From Rhizobiaceae bacterium (GTDB taxonomy: Bacteria; Pseudomonadota; Alphaproteobacteria; Rhizobiales; Rhizobiaceae): a stretch of DNA of 8,044 nucleotides. The translations under genes were made by a program, and so were the position numbers. Within the stretch, counting starts at the first letter, position 1; every line of letters begins with the position of its first letter. Below the pieces are notes generated by a model that worked only from the letters and a program-made list of their open reading frames with translations, was not told the DNA's origin and ran no database searches. Shown here piece by piece: positions 6,361 through 8,044 of this stretch. The stretch is from assembly GCA_028865845.1 (NCBI GenBank), contig JAGWJK010000154.1, forward strand, positions 1-8,044. Reading direction: 5' to 3'.

Positions 6361-7626
6361 TCAGCCATCCACATGCACAATGTTGGGATCCCGTTCGAGA
6401 TAGTGCCGATCGATTTTCGGCAGCGGCTCGTCGTCGATCGCCGCTTCGAACGCTTTCAGGCGCTTGTGGATCGACAGGAGCTCGATGATCGTCGTCCAGG
6501 AATTGACCAGATATTGGAACGAGTTGCTGACCTGGCCAAACGCTGTCGATATCTGCTGGAAGATACCGAAGGTGATGGTGCCGGCAACGATGGTCGGTAC
6601 GAGCATGAAGGTAATGAACAGTGCGTCGGCCTGGAGATAGAAATAGCGGGCGACGTTGAAATACAGGTAGTGGAAATAGATGCGGAAGTAGTTCCGCCGC
6701 ACATTTCCAAAGAGCTCGGCAACTGTCGGGGGCTGCGCGCGGCTGGCATCGTCTTCGCCATAGACGAGTTCCTTGCGGTAGGCCGCCTCGACGCGCTGGT
6801 TGCGGAAATTGAGGCCGGGCAGCTTGATGCCGGCCAAGGCCAGCAGAACGGTACCAAAAATCGACCAGAAGAGTGCAAGCCAAAACAGCGAGTTGGCAAT
6901 ATGGCCGATGACAGGCAATTCGCTGACATAGTTCGACAGCGCCAGCAGGATCGGCAGGAATACGATCAGCGTCATGACCGAATTGATCAGGCTGATGCCC
7001 AGGCCTTCGAGCACGCTGGAAAAGCGCATCGTGTCTTCCTGCACGCGCTGCGAGGCGCCTTCGATATGGCGCAGCTTTTCCCATTTCGACATGTAGAAAT
7101 CGTTCATCGCCGCGCGCCAGCGGAAAATATAGTGGCTGGTGAAGAAGTCCGTGAGGATGGAAACGAAGATACTGAGGAAAGCGATCTGCGCGAAGACTAT
7201 CATCAGATGATAAAAGTCCCAGACTGTGATGTTCCCCTGCTTCGACAGGGCGTTCTGCAGCGTGTCACCGAACGGACGGCGCCAATTGTTGATCACGACC
7301 GAGATCTGCACGCCGAAATAGGTGACGAGAATGATGAACGACGTACCCCAGATGGACCAGATCTTCCAGGGATGGTTTCTCGCGAGAATGTGCCAGATGA
7401 CCCCGATCACCACCACGCAGAGAAGAAAATAGCCGTAGAACCAGACATTTCCTGGAACAAGGAAGAAGCTCAGATCATAAGGTTCCTGCCCTTCCGCCGG
7501 CATGACGAAGCCGAGATGATCGCCGAGACTGGCGACGGCGCCGTACCAGAGCGCTATGCAGATGAGCGTCCAGACAACAAGGGACGTGAAAAACAGCTTC
7601 GGCTGAGGGAAGAACGAATGAAACAC
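6361..7626 (-). CDS. bacA: BacA/SbmA peptide antibiotic transporter
   Basis: 421 aa from a GTG start. It is an inner-membrane, proton-driven peptide importer of the SbmA/BacA family. In rhizobia, BacA protects bacteroids against host NCR peptides and affects very-long-chain fatty acids on lipid A; in E. coli, SbmA imports microcins and proline-rich peptides. Likely membrane segments are at about 11-33, 62-82, 92-113, 140-162, 205-232, 243-266 and 333-356. The signature region RVEAAYRKELVYGEDD (278-293) is intact. Glu207, Glu280 and Glu291 fall where SbmA has glutamates important for proton coupling (aligned from memory). There is no ATPase domain, so this is not BclA. Start choice: GTG at 7624-7626 gives an N-terminus FHSFFPQPKLFF that matches the FxSFFPKPxxFF start of SbmA and BacA, and the length is close to the 406-420 aa of those proteins. 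A TTG at 7663-7665 would add 13 residues but lacks a ribosome binding site. The GTG itself has only a weak AAGAAAG, 12-18 nt upstream. Confidence 0.93.
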   Translation of the reverse strand: MFHSFFPQPKLFFTSLVVWTLICIALWYGAVASLGDHLGFVMPAEGQEPYDLSFFLVPGNVWFYGYFLLCVVVIGVIWHILARNHPWKIWSIWGTSFIILVTYFGVQISVVINNWRRPFGDTLQNALSKQGNITVWDFYHLMIVFAQIAFLSIFVSILTDFFTSHYIFRWRAAMNDFYMSKWEKLRHIEGASQRVQEDTMRFSSVLEGLGISLINSVMTLIVFLPILLALSNYVSELPVIGHIANSLFWLALFWSIFGTVLLALAGIKLPGLNFRNQRVEAAYRKELVYGEDDASRAQPPTVAELFGNVRRNYFRIYFHYLYFNVARYFYLQADALFITFMLVPTIVAGTITFGIFQQISTAFGQVSNSFQYLVNSWTTIIELLSIHKRLKAFEAAIDDEPLPKIDRHYLERDPNIVHVDG

Positions 7627-7862
7627 GGGAAGCGCAGCTTTCTTGATTGGGTCCGATGACCGCAATGACGTTTGTTCGCGGCGAACCTAAGGCACTTCGA
7701 ATGATGCGGCAACCGCCTCACCCTATTCTTACTAAGATGTAATCGCGTCTCCCTTGAACGTGATGCGGGTGTTGCGTGCGGCATTCCCCGCGGCCGTCGC
7801 CCATCTGCGGCGCTGTAGATCCCTCGATCCAACCCCGATTCCATATATTTTCGGCACCCCTC

Positions 7863-7890
7863 TTGCGCATCGTATCTTAAGATATATATC
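7863..7890 (+). promoter_or_regulatory. Candidate promoter of the PadR-like gene
   Basis: TTGCGC (7863-7868) and TATATC (7885-7890), 16 bp apart, resemble -35 and -10 boxes and lie 52-79 bp before the ATG. A start near 7897 would follow. The palindrome at 7878-7893 covers the -10 box, the usual position for a repressor site. Called by eye only. Confidence 0.4.
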
Positions 7891-7895
7891 TTACG
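7871..7895. promoter_or_regulatory. AT-rich palindromic operator, probable PadR site
   Basis: TAAGATATATATCTTA (7878-7893) is a perfect 16-bp palindrome. It overlaps a second perfect palindrome, ATCTTAAGAT (7874-7883), and the block is bordered by CGTA and TACG. PadR-family repressors bind AT-rich palindromes containing ATAT cores and commonly repress their own genes. The position over the likely -10 box supports autoregulation, which is inferred. Confidence 0.6.
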
Positions 7896-7900
7896 ACATA

Positions 7901-7919
7901 GCGAACGATAGTCGTTCGC
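7901..7919. promoter_or_regulatory. Palindrome near the transcription start of the PadR-like gene
   Basis: GCGAACGA-TAG-TCGTTCGC is a perfect 8-bp inverted repeat with a 3-nt centre, lying 23-41 bp upstream of the ATG. It could be a second DNA-binding site, or a hairpin in the 5' leader ahead of the ribosome binding site (AAAGGAGA). Its GCGAAC and TTCGC halves also occur in the palindrome upstream of bacA at 7674-7686. Function unknown. Confidence 0.5.
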
Positions 7920-7941
7920 GTCTCATCAAAGGAGATTTGAC

Positions 7942-8044
7942 ATGAGAGGTTTTGGAAAACCTGATTGCGGTGATGGCTTCCGTCACATGGAAGAGTATAT
8001 CCTACGACATGGTGGACATCGTGGTTCACACTTTGCGCAGGGGA
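7942..8044 (+). CDS. PadR-like transcriptional regulator, 5' end only
   Basis: 34 codons are visible from the ATG at 7942-7944; the frame stays open to the window edge. A strong ribosome binding site, AAAGGAGA (7928-7935), sits 6 nt before the ATG. The peptide begins MRGFGKPDCGDGFRHMEE and is rich in Gly, His and Arg. Such Gly/His-rich leaders precede the winged-helix domain in many PadR regulators, including the metal-sensing YqjI group, where the histidine-rich leader binds nickel or iron. The DNA-binding domain itself is outside the window, so the assignment rests on the leader and on the AT-rich palindrome over the promoter. If correct, the protein is a cytoplasmic repressor that controls itself. 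A different protein with a Gly/His-rich start remains possible. Confidence 0.55.
   Translation, partial: MRGFGKPDCGDGFRHMEEYILRHGGHRGSHFAQG

Larger units (their letters stand above)
7627..7941. promoter_or_regulatory. Divergent regulatory region between bacA and the PadR-like gene
   Basis: These 315 bp hold no convincing gene. The bacA side (7627-7860) contains a perfect palindrome GTTCGC-G-GCGAAC (7674-7686), 48 bp before the bacA GTG. No good sigma-70 boxes for bacA could be picked by eye. The middle part (about 7690-7850) is mixed-composition sequence with no clear structure; a small RNA there can be neither shown nor excluded. The PadR side is AT-rich and contains the palindromes and promoter listed separately. 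Confidence 0.5.

Noticed and set aside
6373..7659. 428-codon open frame on the plus strand opposite bacA
   Set aside because: It is antisense to a clear BacA/SbmA gene, and its composition (many Asp, Arg, Gln, Glu) is typical of a shadow frame. No ribosome binding site or motif was seen.
7754..7945. 63-codon frame between bacA and the PadR-like gene
   Set aside because: It has no ribosome binding site, runs through the palindromes and promoter, and ends just past the ATG of the PadR-like gene.
1..8044. CRISPR arrays, insertion sequences, tRNA or rRNA genes, phage or defence genes
   Set aside because: No regularly spaced direct repeats, transposase motifs, tRNA-like cloverleaf sequences or rRNA segments were seen. 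All sizeable frames are explained by housekeeping, envelope or regulatory genes.

Overview
The window looks like ordinary chromosome from a Rhizobiaceae alphaproteobacterium (Rhizobium or a close relative). The support is a high-GC coding style, a BacA/SbmA-type peptide transporter, a RIME-like intergenic palindrome of the kind common in Rhizobium and Sinorhizobium, and a Der GTPase with the alphaproteobacterial NKSE variant. No mobile element, CRISPR array, rRNA or tRNA was seen.

Layout, left to right. (1) Positions 1-549 hold the C-terminal part of a GT4-type glycosyltransferase (+), cut by the window edge. (2) An exported HSL-type alpha/beta hydrolase (-) and an OhrR-type two-cysteine MarR regulator (+) diverge from a 163-bp AT-rich spacer that carries two related operator-like sites. 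(3) The regulator converges on der (-), and a 49-bp stem-loop covers both stop codons. (4) A membrane-anchored YfgM-like TPR protein lies just upstream of der on the same strand and probably shares its transcript. (5) An NnrU-family membrane protein (-) follows. (6) An exported polysaccharide-deacetylase-like protein (+) is divergent from it, with a RIME-like palindrome in the gap. (7) A strong bidirectional terminator separates this gene from bacA (-), which most likely begins at a GTG codon. (8) After 315 bp of noncoding DNA comes the start of a Gly/His-rich, PadR-like regulator (+), preceded by strong palindromes that overlap its likely promoter.

How the genes relate. The hydrolase and regulator form a likely peroxide- or stress-responsive pair in which a secreted esterase-like enzyme takes the place usually held by Ohr. 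YfgM-like protein and Der keep a neighbourhood known from E. coli (yfgM-bamB-der) but without bamB. NnrU-like protein, the deacetylase-like protein and BacA all act in or outside the inner membrane, but nothing in the sequence shows that they form one system.

I found no clearly new multi-gene system. The items most worth following up are the OhrR-type regulator paired with a secreted hydrolase and its twin operator sites, the deacetylase-like protein with an altered metal-site motif, and the palindromes upstream of the PadR-like gene. All family assignments come from motif recognition by eye, not from searches.
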